The position numbers and the translations under genes are program-made. The notes under the pieces are model-generated. The model was not told where the DNA came from and ran no database searches. It saw only the letters and a program-made list of their open reading frames with translations. Shown here piece after piece: positions 1 to 8,334 of a DNA stretch of 64,000 nt. Source of the DNA: Paenisporosarcina quisquiliarum. Its GTDB lineage: Bacteria > Bacillota > Bacilli > Bacillales_A > Planococcaceae. The stretch covers positions 372,001-436,000 of the forward strand of contig NZ_JAMKBJ010000001.1 of assembly GCF_027563315.1 (NCBI RefSeq), given 5' to 3'. The number at the start of each line of letters is the position of its first letter. The stretch's first letter is position 1.

Positions 1-818
1 TTCTACATACAAAAGGGAAAATCAATGCACTACTTTCCGGAATCTTGATGATGATTGCATTGTATTCCCTTAATCTTCGAATAATGGGAATGACCTCGGA
101 GAATTCCATAGGTCGGCCGAATATCCCTTTACTGAATACAGAATCAATCTTTAATCAATTCAAATCTTTTTGGGGTTCTCTAGGGATCGATTCCGCAGTA
201 AATAATTTCTTCAGTATGTTGGGGGTGCAGTATTTACCAGCTACCTGGGGAACTCTGTTCCTTATGGCACTAACCGTTTTATTTATTAAGTTTGTGGTCG
301 ATTGGTTCTTGAAAACGGAAATTGGCTTGGCGATCAGAGCGACCGGAGATAATAAGAGAATGATTCGCAGCCTGTCTGCCAATACGGACACACTTATTAT
401 TGTCGGGCTTGGTTTTTCCAATGCTTTGGTGGCATTCTCTGGTGCACTATTTGCTCAATATGCGAAGTTTGCCGATATTGGGATGGGAATCGGAATGATC
501 ATCATCGGATTGGCCTCGGTCATTATCGGTGAAGCAATATTTGGGAAGAAAACCATTGTCCGTACGACATTTGCAGTAATTGCGGGAGCCATCATTTACC
601 GTATTGTAATTGGACAGGCACTTAGAGTAGAATTCCTTGATTCAGGAGATATGAAATTGATTACAGCAGTTATTGTCATCTGTGCTTTGATTCTACCTCA
701 ATACATTGAAAAGCGAAGAGAGAGAAGTAGAAAAGCCAAACGGCATGCGGAACGTTTAGTACAGTATCATTCGCTTTCAAAAGGGGGAGCTACAGTTGCT
801 GAAACTCGTCCAGATTAA
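1..818 (+). CDS. ABC transporter permease, 5' end outside window
   Basis: Membrane permease of an ABC importer of the TrpY/COG4120 type, a family that works with a BMP-like binding protein. The frame is open from base 3, before the first Met at 45, so the N-terminus lies off the left edge. The text reads LHTKGKINALLSG before that Met, which is ordinary permease sequence and argues against a start at 45. At least five hydrophobic segments follow, then a basic cytoplasmic tail. It overlaps the next gene, the ATPase, by 23 nt. The binding protein is presumably upstream and unseen. Position directly before a 4-hydroxyphenylacetate operon suggests an aromatic or related substrate, but this is only inferred. 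Confidence 0.85.
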   Translation, partial: LHTKGKINALLSGILMMIALYSLNLRIMGMTSENSIGRPNIPLLNTESIFNQFKSFWGSLGIDSAVNNFFSMLGVQYLPATWGTLFLMALTVLFIKFVVDWFLKTEIGLAIRATGDNKRMIRSLSANTDTLIIVGLGFSNALVAFSGALFAQYAKFADIGMGIGMIIIGLASVIIGEAIFGKKTIVRTTFAVIAGAIIYRIVIGQALRVEFLDSGDMKLITAVIVICALILPQYIEKRRERSRKAKRHAERLVQYHSLSKGGATVAETRPD

Positions 819-1593
819 CAAATTGTTCAATGAAGCCACACCTGATGAAAAAATCGCTTTGGATCAAATTAATCTTCATTTAAATCCAGGTGATTTCATG
901 ACGGTAATTGGAAGTAATGGTGCAGGAAAATCCACGATGTTGAATATGATTTCCGGTGCGTTGTCCCCTGATTTTGGTGAGATTGAAATCGCCAACAAAA
1001 ATGTTACAAAATTGCCCGAATATAAACGTTCGCAGATGATTGGTCGGGTCTTTCAAGATCCGATGGCTGGTACAGCCCCTTCGATGACGATCGAGGAGAA
1101 TCTGGCTATGGCCTATTCACGCAATAAGAAACGCTTATTAAAAATTGGTGTAGACAGAAAACGCAGGGAGTTATTCCGAGCATCTCTTGAAACACTTCAT
1201 TTAAATCTTGAAAACAGATTGAATGCGAAAGTGGGTTTGCTTTCCGGTGGTGAAAGGCAGGCTCTTTCTCTTTTGATGGCAACCTTTACACAACCATCGA
1301 TTCTGCTTTTGGATGAACATACAGCTGCACTTGATCCATCTCGTGCGGAATTGATTACCAACTTAACAAAACAGTTGATAGAAAAAGATCAGCTCACAAC
1401 GCTAATGATTACGCATAATATGCAGCAAGCGTTGGATTTAGGAAATAGGCTGATCATGATGGACAAAGGACAAATTATCTTGGAATTTAATGCGGAAGAG
1501 AAAAAGAAATTGACCATTCCGAAACTCATGGATGAATTCCAGCGAATTCGTGGTGAAAAACTAAACAGCGATAAAGCCTTGTTGTCTGTTTAA
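796..1593 (+). CDS. ABC transporter ATP-binding protein (COG1101 type)
   Basis: ATPase partner of the preceding permease. Walker A is GSNGAGKST, the signature is LSGGERQAL, and Walker B is ILLLDEH with H replacing the usual E-P context (LLLDEHTAALDP), which is typical of the COG1101 group. The protein is 265 residues, a normal length. The start is TTG at 796, preceded by GGGGGAG with 6 nt spacing and lying inside the permease gene, so the two are translationally coupled. About 105 nt separate it from hpaG1 and no strong terminator is visible, so some read-through into the hpa operon is possible. Confidence 0.88.
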   Translation: MLKLVQINKLFNEATPDEKIALDQINLHLNPGDFMTVIGSNGAGKSTMLNMISGALSPDFGEIEIANKNVTKLPEYKRSQMIGRVFQDPMAGTAPSMTIEENLAMAYSRNKKRLLKIGVDRKRRELFRASLETLHLNLENRLNAKVGLLSGGERQALSLLMATFTQPSILLLDEHTAALDPSRAELITNLTKQLIEKDQLTTLMITHNMQQALDLGNRLIMMDKGQIILEFNAEEKKKLTIPKLMDEFQRIRGEKLNSDKALLSV

Positions 1594-1628
1594 TTATTAG
1601 TGGTCTCGAAGAATCATATTTTAATAAT

Positions 1629-1659
1629 GTTCAATTTATAGATCTTATAGTTATTGAAC
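1629..1659. promoter_or_regulatory. Palindrome upstream of hpaG1 (candidate operator)
   Basis: GTTCAAT at 1629-1635 and ATTGAAC at 1653-1659 form a perfect 7-bp inverted repeat around an AT-rich core containing AGATCT. It sits about 40 nt before the hpaG1 start. No regulator gene for this operon is in the window, so the assignment as operator is inference. Confidence 0.3.
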
Positions 1660-1698
1660 CGACCGATAAAGAGTTTAATAACTTAAGGAGTGGTATGA

Positions 1699-2490
1699 AT
1701 GAATAATGCAAAATTCAAACGAACAGATTCAAGGGAATTTACTTCTGCAGTTGTCAGTACAGAAAGAAACTCAATCAAAATTGAAGACAATGAGATCAAC
1801 GTGAGCGACATTCCGTTGGACAACCCCATAACCGGAACGGTTTACGGCACATTAATGAACTTTCAAGGTGCCCTTGAGCGTTTAGGTGATGCGGTCAATG
1901 ACAAACCCTATCTATCGCCACCAGTGGCACCAGTTCTCTACATTAAACCCGCAAATACGTTCAATCGATATGGAGCCGGCATACCGGTTCCGGAAAACGA
2001 ATCAAATCTTGAAATGGGTGCGTCACTCGGAATTGTCATAGGCAAAACCGCGGTAGCATTAACAGAAGAAACGGCCATGAATTATGTAGCTGGCTATACG
2101 ATTGTTAATGATGTTAGCGTTCCGCATGCAAGTCTTTTCAGACCAGCAGTGCAACATAAATGCCGCGATGGATTTTGCCCAATCGGCCCGTGGATTATTG
2201 ATCGGGATGAGTTGAAAAATCCGGATGATGTAATTATCCGCGTATACATCAATGATGAGTTAAAACAGGAAAATTCAACAAACAATTTAATCCGACCGGT
2301 TCCCCGCCTACTTGTGGATGTGACTGAATTCATGACACTAAGTCCAGGCGATGTCTTGCTCGTAGGGGTACCAGAAAATGCACCTCTTGCAAAAATCGGT
2401 GATAAAGTCCGAATTGAGATAAAGGGTATCGGTAGTTTGGAAAATGTACTCGTTGACGAAAAATCTTTCAGCGGGGGGGCGACGCAATGA
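1699..2490 (+). CDS. hpaG1: HPA degradation isomerase/decarboxylase, subunit HpaG1 (FAH fold)
   Basis: Member of the fumarylacetoacetate hydrolase superfamily, 263 residues. In the 4-hydroxyphenylacetate meta-cleavage pathway HpaG converts 5-oxo-pent-3-ene-1,2,5-tricarboxylate to 2-oxo-hept-3-ene-1,7-dioate. In E. coli it is one protein with two homologous halves; here the halves are separate genes and this corresponds to the N-terminal one. The usual metal-ligand E-x-E before the IGK strand is replaced (GASLGIVIGK), as expected for the half without metal. The GYTIVNDVS motif is present. Start ATG 1699 has AAGGAG 8 nt upstream. It overlaps hpaG2 by ATGA. Confidence 0.85.
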   Translation: MNNAKFKRTDSREFTSAVVSTERNSIKIEDNEINVSDIPLDNPITGTVYGTLMNFQGALERLGDAVNDKPYLSPPVAPVLYIKPANTFNRYGAGIPVPENESNLEMGASLGIVIGKTAVALTEETAMNYVAGYTIVNDVSVPHASLFRPAVQHKCRDGFCPIGPWIIDRDELKNPDDVIIRVYINDELKQENSTNNLIRPVPRLLVDVTEFMTLSPGDVLLVGVPENAPLAKIGDKVRIEIKGIGSLENVLVDEKSFSGGATQ

Positions 2491-3245
2491 GAAAAGCGCG
2501 CATATCCTTTGATGGCACCATTCATGAAGCATTTGAATGGGAAGGCCGACTGAAGCTAGATGATGGACGGATTGTGGAAGAACGCGAAGTGGAGTGGTTA
2601 ACACCAATCATTCCGAGGACGGTATTTGCTTTAGGGCTTAACTATGCTGATCATGCTGCAGAACTGGCATTTGATGCACCGACGGAACCACTTGTTTTCC
2701 TAAAAGGTCCAAATACATTTATCGGTCATCATGGGTTTACTCGTCGACCAGCTGACGTTACGTACATGCATTATGAATGCGAATTGGCCGTCATTATCGG
2801 GAAGACAGCCCGTCATGTGAAAAAAGAAGAGGCTTATCAATATGTAAAAGGCTACAGTGTCGCAAACGACTACGCCATCCGGGATTATCTTGAAAATTAC
2901 TACCGGCCAAACTTACGTGTTAAAAACCGTGATACGTGTACACCTTTTGGTCCATGGCTCGTCTATGCGAACGAAGTTTCTAACCCGATGAATCTGAAAT
3001 TGACAACTCATGTCAATGACAAGCTCGTACAAGAAGGAACGACAGCAGATATGATCTTCGATATCCCAACGCTGATTGAATATTTTAGTAGCTTTATGAC
3101 ATTGAGTGAAAATGACGTCATTCTTACAGGTACACCAAAAGGATCCGTCGATACAGCTGTTGGTGATGTAGTCGTGACGGAAATTGAGGGAGTCGGTCGG
3201 CTCGTTAATACCATTATCGGAGATGAGTCCTTTCTGAACCGGTAA
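2487..3245 (+). CDS. hpaG2: HPA degradation isomerase/decarboxylase, subunit HpaG2 (FAH fold)
   Basis: Second FAH-fold subunit, 252 residues, matching the C-terminal half of enterobacterial HpaG/HpcE. The metal-binding pattern is intact: YECELAVIIGK gives the E-x-E pair and GYSVANDYAIRD supplies the later Asp. Residues LTGTPKGS near the C-terminus are typical of the family. The ATGA overlap with hpaG1 implies 1:1 coupled translation, consistent with a heteromeric enzyme. It is followed after 21 nt by hpaF. Cytoplasmic. Confidence 0.88.
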   Translation: MRKARISFDGTIHEAFEWEGRLKLDDGRIVEEREVEWLTPIIPRTVFALGLNYADHAAELAFDAPTEPLVFLKGPNTFIGHHGFTRRPADVTYMHYECELAVIIGKTARHVKKEEAYQYVKGYSVANDYAIRDYLENYYRPNLRVKNRDTCTPFGPWLVYANEVSNPMNLKLTTHVNDKLVQEGTTADMIFDIPTLIEYFSSFMTLSENDVILTGTPKGSVDTAVGDVVVTEIEGVGRLVNTIIGDESFLNR

Positions 3246-3266
3246 CGTGGACAGGAGGAAATCTAC

Positions 3267-3656
3267 TTGCCGCATTTTACAGTAGAGTATACAGACAACA
3301 TTAAGAATGAAATGAATATCGACAAGCTCTTCGAGGAAGTCCATAAAGTTTTAATCGCTAGGGGCTCAGTTTTTCCAATAGGGGGCATTCGCTCTAGAGC
3401 GATTCAATTAACTGATTACAGGATAGCCGACGGAGCAGAAGACGATGCATTTGTCCATGCCGTGCTAAAAATAGGGGCAGGGCGTTCGGCAGAAATCAAA
3501 AAAGAAGCATGTGATGCGCTGTTTGACGTGATGAAAAATCATTTTTCTGAACTCATGTCCAAGCGCTACCTGGCATTGTCAATGGAACTAATGGAGTTTA
3601 GTGAAGCCGGCACATATAAGCAAAACAATATCCACTCACGATTTAAGAAGAATTAA
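3267..3656 (+). CDS. hpaF: 5-carboxymethyl-2-hydroxymuconate delta-isomerase
   Basis: CHMI, tautomerase-superfamily enzyme that isomerises 5-carboxymethyl-2-hydroxymuconate in homoprotocatechuate catabolism. The protein of 129 residues begins MPHFTVEYTDN: Pro2 becomes the N-terminal catalytic base after Met removal. Arg residues in GGIRSRAIQ are family-typical. The TTG start at 3267 is supported by AGGAGG about 8 nt upstream. Part of the hpa operon; 123 nt follow before hpaB, so a secondary promoter there is possible but I see no convincing one. Confidence 0.88.
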   Translation: MPHFTVEYTDNIKNEMNIDKLFEEVHKVLIARGSVFPIGGIRSRAIQLTDYRIADGAEDDAFVHAVLKIGAGRSAEIKKEACDALFDVMKNHFSELMSKRYLALSMELMEFSEAGTYKQNNIHSRFKKN

Positions 3657-3779
3657 ATCATTTCATTGTGTGGGTTAACTATTATCAGTCATTTCGGCAT
3701 TTTTATTCTGAAAATTTAGAACCTTTATCACTTTTGATAGATTTCATATGAAAGAACTTGAACTATAGGAGGGAATTAC

Positions 3780-5261
3780 ATGGGGGCACGAACAGGAAAA
3801 GAATATATCGACGGCATTAAAAAACGGAATACGGAAGTATGGATTCACGGGGAGAAAGTAGAAGACGTAACAACTCACCCGGCCTTTAAGAATGTAGTGG
3901 AAAGCGTTGCCGGGCTTTATGATTTGCAACATGAAAAGCCAGAGAAAATGCTCTATACTTCTCCAACTTCAGGCAAGAAAGTGGGGCTTTCCTTTATTGC
4001 TCCGAAAACAAAGGATGATTTATTCAGAAGGCGTGAAATGCACTCGGAATGGGCTGGTTTCTCCGGCGGAATGATGGGGCGTTCTCCCGACTATTTAAAT
4101 ACGAGCATTATGGCATTTGGTACTGCTAGTGAATTTTTCGCACAAGAAGGCGGAAGTAAGCAGTTTGCCAAAAACGCAAGAGACTATTATGAATACGCTC
4201 GTGAAAATGATATCAGCTTGACACATACCTTAATTCATCCACAAGTGAACCGATCGACGTTGACTCAATCGGACCAAAAAGACCCTACTCTCTCTGCCCG
4301 CATTACGAAAAAGACACCAGACGGAATTATTGTGAACGGATGCCGTCTGTTGGCTACCTTAGGCGGAATCACGGATGAGCTTGTCGTTTTCCCTTCTACC
4401 ATCAACCGAACACCAGGAACAACAGACGATCCATATGCTTTCGCCTTTGCCATTCCAAATAATACAGCGGGCCTCAAATTCTTATCCCGTGAATCTTTCG
4501 ACTATGGGAAGAGCAAATGGGATCACCCACTTGGCGCACGATTTGACGAAAGTGATGCCATCATCTCATTTGAAGATGTTTTTGTCCCTTGGGAAAGAGT
4601 ATTCGTAAGCGAAAACACAAATATCTGTAATCGTACGTATGCAGAGACGAATGCGGTCATACATATGACGCATCAAGTCATCGCCAAAAACACAGTGAAA
4701 ACAGAATTCATTCTAGGTGTAGTCGTCAATATGATGGAAGCAATCGGAATCGACCAATTCATGCACGTCAAAGAAAAGGCGAGCGAAATCATGGTCATTC
4801 TCGAAGTAATGCGTTCTCATCTTTACCGTGCTGAACACAACGCAAAAATCGATCAATACGGCAATATGACACCAGATTTCGAACCGTTGAACGCAGCGCG
4901 AAACTGGTACCCGAAAATGTATCAGCGTATGAATGAGATTATCAAAATTTTAGGCGCATCTGGTCTGATGGCATTGCCGACGGAAGCAGATTTCAGCAAT
5001 ACAGATGTCGGTACGTTAGTGCATCGATATACGCAAGGCGCCAACATTAACGGGGAAGAAAAAGTTCAACTATTCCGTTTGGCCTGGGATATTTCAATCA
5101 GTGCATTCGGTAACCGCCAAGCCCTTTATGAATACTATTTCTTCGGGGACCCAGTGCGTATGTCCAATGCTTATTACGATCAATTCGACAAACAACCATA
5201 TAAAAACATGGTGAACGACTTCCTGAACCGCGCGAAAAAAGAAGCGGGCATCTTAACCTGA
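3780..5261 (+). CDS. hpaB: 4-hydroxyphenylacetate 3-monooxygenase, oxygenase component
   Basis: FADH2-dependent hydroxylase of the HpaB family (acyl-CoA dehydrogenase-like fold), 493 residues, a normal length. It inserts the ortho hydroxyl into 4-hydroxyphenylacetate to give 3,4-dihydroxyphenylacetate, using reduced flavin from HpaC. Visible family features are the N-terminal ARTGKEYIDGIKKR, the HPQVNRS segment and the FVPWERVFV region. Start ATG 3780 follows AGGAGGG with 5-6 nt spacing. Related 4-nitrophenol or chlorophenol hydroxylases share the fold, but the surrounding hpa genes favour this substrate. Confidence 0.9.
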   Translation: MGARTGKEYIDGIKKRNTEVWIHGEKVEDVTTHPAFKNVVESVAGLYDLQHEKPEKMLYTSPTSGKKVGLSFIAPKTKDDLFRRREMHSEWAGFSGGMMGRSPDYLNTSIMAFGTASEFFAQEGGSKQFAKNARDYYEYARENDISLTHTLIHPQVNRSTLTQSDQKDPTLSARITKKTPDGIIVNGCRLLATLGGITDELVVFPSTINRTPGTTDDPYAFAFAIPNNTAGLKFLSRESFDYGKSKWDHPLGARFDESDAIISFEDVFVPWERVFVSENTNICNRTYAETNAVIHMTHQVIAKNTVKTEFILGVVVNMMEAIGIDQFMHVKEKASEIMVILEVMRSHLYRAEHNAKIDQYGNMTPDFEPLNAARNWYPKMYQRMNEIIKILGASGLMALPTEADFSNTDVGTLVHRYTQGANINGEEKVQLFRLAWDISISAFGNRQALYEYYFFGDPVRMSNAYYDQFDKQPYKNMVNDFLNRAKKEAGILT

Positions 5262-5306
5262 TCAAGTAATAAATACTCGAAAAGTTAATGGAAGGGAGAT
5301 TGGAAT

Positions 5307-5798
5307 ATGCAGAACGGAGAACATGAAGTGGATGATCGACTGTTTCGCAATGCAATGGGAAGTTTCGCTACGGGGGTAACAGTCATCACAACCGAAGTTT
5401 CTGGAGAAGTCCATGGCATGACCGCAAATGCGTTTATGTCGATATCTTTAAACCCGAAGCTAATTGCTGTCAGCATTGGAGAGCGGGCTAGAATGCTGCA
5501 ACATATAAAAGAAGCAAAACAATTCGCCGTGAATATCCTGACGTCCAATCAAGTAAATGAATCAAAACAGTTTTCAGGTCAGCTTAATTTAGAGGAAGAA
5601 ATAACGTTCTCTACTTTTAAAGGACTACCTGTTCTGCCAAATTCACTAGCCGTTGTAACATGTAAACTGCATAGCGAATATGTAGCAGGCGATCATACGA
5701 TTTTTATCGGGCAAGTAACAGGCGTCCAACTAGAACAACATGACCCGTTACTTTACAGCCAAGGTAAATACCGTGAACTGAAGGAACTTCAAGAATAA
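5307..5798 (+). CDS. hpaC: Flavin reductase component of HPA monooxygenase
   Basis: Flavin reductase of the HpaC/DIM6 family, 163 residues, supplying reduced flavin to HpaB. The FMN/FAD-binding split-barrel signature is visible: NAMGSFATGVTVITT near residue 11 and GMTANAFMSISLNP further on. It lies 45 nt behind hpaB with its own Shine-Dalgarno (GGAAGGGAG). Cytoplasmic and soluble. The tight placement between hpaB and the aldolase gene supports the pathway role over a general flavin reductase. Confidence 0.88.
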   Translation: MQNGEHEVDDRLFRNAMGSFATGVTVITTEVSGEVHGMTANAFMSISLNPKLIAVSIGERARMLQHIKEAKQFAVNILTSNQVNESKQFSGQLNLEEEITFSTFKGLPVLPNSLAVVTCKLHSEYVAGDHTIFIGQVTGVQLEQHDPLLYSQGKYRELKELQE

Positions 5799-5836
5799 CA
5801 TTCACTAACTTTAATTGCTTAAAGGAGTAGATAACA

Positions 5837-6760
5837 TTGGCATACGAAGAAGCTAAAAGAAAACTAAGAGGTTCCATTTGTCCGGTTGTTACCCCATTTA
5901 CAGAAGACGGTGCCATTGATGAAAAAGCATTTGTTGAGCTTATCAACTGGCAAATTGAAAGTGGCAGTCACGGAATATCAGTTACAGGAACAAGTGGAGA
6001 ACCGAGCTCACTGACAATGGCTGAGCGAAAAAGAGTGATGGCTCTTGCAAAAGAGACCATTGCTGGCCGCGTCTTTTTCGCACCTGGAACAGGTTCTACA
6101 AACCATGACGAGACGATGGAACTGACAAAGTACGCAGAAGAAATCGGTGCCGACGCAGCGATGGTAATTGTTCCTTATTACAATAGACCGAACCAAGAAG
6201 CCCTTTACCAGCACTTTAAGACAGTCGCTGATTCAGTGACTACACCGATTATCATCTATAATATTCCCGGTCGTTCGGCCGTCAATATGGAAGTAAGCAC
6301 GATGAAACGTTTGGCTGAAGATTGCCCGAATATCGTCGGTGTCAAAGAAGCAAATAAAGACTTCGAGCATGTCAATCGTGTATTGCTAAACTGCGGAAGA
6401 GACTTCCTGTTGTATTCGGGAATTGAACTACTTTGCTATCCGATGCTTGCGATAGGCGGCGCAGGATTTATCAGCGCAACTGCAAACGTCGAGCCGGTTA
6501 AAGTAGCCGAACTATATAATGCATGGGAAGCGGGAGACGTGGCAAGGTGTCAGGATTTACACTTTGAATTAATGCCTTTGAACGACGTGTTATTTAAAGA
6601 TACGAACCCAGGCCCCGCTAAAGTCGCGCTTGGCATGATGGGCAAGATCAATCCGATGCTTCGACTGCCTCTAGGATTCCCTTCAGAGGCACTGAAAAAA
6701 GAAGTGCGTGATACGCTGATCGATCTTGGGAAACTTCCAAAAGAAGCGGCTGTAAATTAA
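5837..6760 (+). CDS. hpaI: DapA-family aldolase in the HpaI position
   Basis: Class I Schiff-base aldolase of the DapA/N-acetylneuraminate lyase superfamily, 307 residues. GTSGEPSSLT, the YYNRPNQ tyrosine motif and the lysine in IVGVKEANK are present. A subgroup of DapA-like proteins (the HpaI-NOT-DapA model) is known in 4-hydroxyphenylacetate operons, where it is proposed to cleave 2,4-dihydroxyhept-2-ene-1,7-dioate to pyruvate and succinic semialdehyde in place of class II HpaI. TTG start at 5837 has AAAGGAG 10 nt upstream. Automated annotation could miscall it as lysine-biosynthetic dapA; the operon argues otherwise. Confidence 0.82.
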   Translation: MAYEEAKRKLRGSICPVVTPFTEDGAIDEKAFVELINWQIESGSHGISVTGTSGEPSSLTMAERKRVMALAKETIAGRVFFAPGTGSTNHDETMELTKYAEEIGADAAMVIVPYYNRPNQEALYQHFKTVADSVTTPIIIYNIPGRSAVNMEVSTMKRLAEDCPNIVGVKEANKDFEHVNRVLLNCGRDFLLYSGIELLCYPMLAIGGAGFISATANVEPVKVAELYNAWEAGDVARCQDLHFELMPLNDVLFKDTNPGPAKVALGMMGKINPMLRLPLGFPSEALKKEVRDTLIDLGKLPKEAAVN

Positions 6761-6807
6761 GAACTTCGTTGATGCTCACAATAAACTTAGGAATATAGGT
6801 GATAAGT

Positions 6808-8316
6808 ATGGTATCTTCCCGCGAAAAAGTGGCGTTAAAACATGAAACGCAAGACAATATCCTACTCTATATCAATGGGGAATTCATATCTGCTACAGGT
6901 AATAAAACGATTATTAATATGAATCCATTTACCAATGAACGAATCAATGAAGTAGCTGAAGGACAAGTAGAAGACATTAATAAAGCGGTAGCTGCTGCAC
7001 GTGAAGCATTTGACCATGGTCCTTGGAAAACGATGAAACTCACGAAAAGAATGGAGTACATTTATCGAATTGCGGACCTGATCGATGAAGAAGTAGAGAG
7101 AATCGCTTACTTAGAAGCGCTCGATACGGGACTCCCAATCAGTCAGACTAAAAAAATGGTTAGCCGCGCTTCAGAGAACTTCCGATTTTACGCACGCATG
7201 GTAGAAAGCCGTCTAGTCGGTGATGCCTATCAAGTGGATGATGAATTTATCAACTATACAATCAATACTCCTGTTGGGGTTGCTGGGTTAATCACTCCAT
7301 GGAATGCACCATTCATGCTTGAAACGTGGAAAGTGGCACCTGCTCTGGCAACTGGCAATACCGTAGTGTTGAAGCCAGCAGAACTATCGCCACTGTCGGC
7401 GAATTTGTTAGCTGAAATCATTCATAGAGCCGATTTGCCTAAAGGTGTCTTTAACGTGGTTCATGGTTACGGTGAAACAGCAGGAGATGCACTCGTTAAG
7501 CATCCGGATGTGCAACTCATTTCATTTACCGGGGAAACAAAAACGGGATCCACCATCATTAAAAATAGTGCAGATACGCTCAAAAGCTGTTCGATGGAAC
7601 TTGGCGGGAAGTCACCGATTATTGTGTTTGACGATGCAGACTTCGACCGTGCAATGGATGCCTGTGTATGGGGAATTTATTCCTTCAATGGAGAGAGATG
7701 TACAGCGAACTCCCGCTTGTTTGTTCAGGAATCAATTAAAGATGAATTTGTTGATGCGCTGAAAAAACGTGTAGCGAAAATCAAGATGGGGGACCCGCTG
7801 GAAGCAGCTACTGAAGTGGGACCATTAATTGATAAAGGACATTATCAAAAAGTGAAAAGCTACTTGGACATTGCCAAAGAGGAAGGCGCAGAAGTAATTA
7901 CTGCTGACATTCCGGAAGAAATGGCCAAAGGGAATTTTGTCGCTCCGACACTTCTACTGAATGCAGAAAATCATATGCGAATTGCACAGGAAGAAATTTT
8001 CGGACCAGTCTTGACGGTGATGACCTTTAAAGATGAAGAAGAAGCTATTAAACTCGCAAACGATATCAACTATGGCCTGGCAGGTTATGTTTGGACTAAT
8101 GATATTAAACGGGGGCACCGCGTAGCGCATAAAGTGGAAGCCGGGATGTTATGGGTCAACGCTCAAAATGTGCGGGATTTACGCACTCCTTTCGGCGGAT
8201 CAAAGTATTCAGGAATTGGACGAGAAGGCGGACATTATGGATTCGAATTTTATACCGAACAGAAAATTATTCATGTTTCCATAGCGGAACATCATATTCA
8301 ACAGTTCGGAAAATAA
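6808..8316 (+). CDS. hpaE: 5-carboxymethyl-2-hydroxymuconate semialdehyde dehydrogenase
   Basis: Aldehyde dehydrogenase superfamily enzyme that oxidises 5-carboxymethyl-2-hydroxymuconate semialdehyde with NAD. Catalytic elements are visible: ITPWNAPF (cofactor-site Asn), FTGETKTG, the Glu in MELGGKSP and the Cys in FNGERCTAN. ATG 6808 is chosen because AGGTG lies about 7 nt upstream; an in-frame GTG at 6799 would add three residues. Roughly 502 residues, normal for the family. It lies between the aldolase gene and hpaD in one operon. Confidence 0.88.
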   Translation: MVSSREKVALKHETQDNILLYINGEFISATGNKTIINMNPFTNERINEVAEGQVEDINKAVAAAREAFDHGPWKTMKLTKRMEYIYRIADLIDEEVERIAYLEALDTGLPISQTKKMVSRASENFRFYARMVESRLVGDAYQVDDEFINYTINTPVGVAGLITPWNAPFMLETWKVAPALATGNTVVLKPAELSPLSANLLAEIIHRADLPKGVFNVVHGYGETAGDALVKHPDVQLISFTGETKTGSTIIKNSADTLKSCSMELGGKSPIIVFDDADFDRAMDACVWGIYSFNGERCTANSRLFVQESIKDEFVDALKKRVAKIKMGDPLEAATEVGPLIDKGHYQKVKSYLDIAKEEGAEVITADIPEEMAKGNFVAPTLLLNAENHMRIAQEEIFGPVLTVMTFKDEEEAIKLANDINYGLAGYVWTNDIKRGHRVAHKVEAGMLWVNAQNVRDLRTPFGGSKYSGIGREGGHYGFEFYTEQKIIHVSIAEHHIQQFGK

Positions 8317-8334
8317 CAGCAGGTGGTGAACACA

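Noticed and set aside
5837-6760. Annotation as lysine-biosynthetic dapA
   Set aside because: It is surrounded by hpa genes and a DapA-like HpaI substitute is known; no other lysine genes are nearby.
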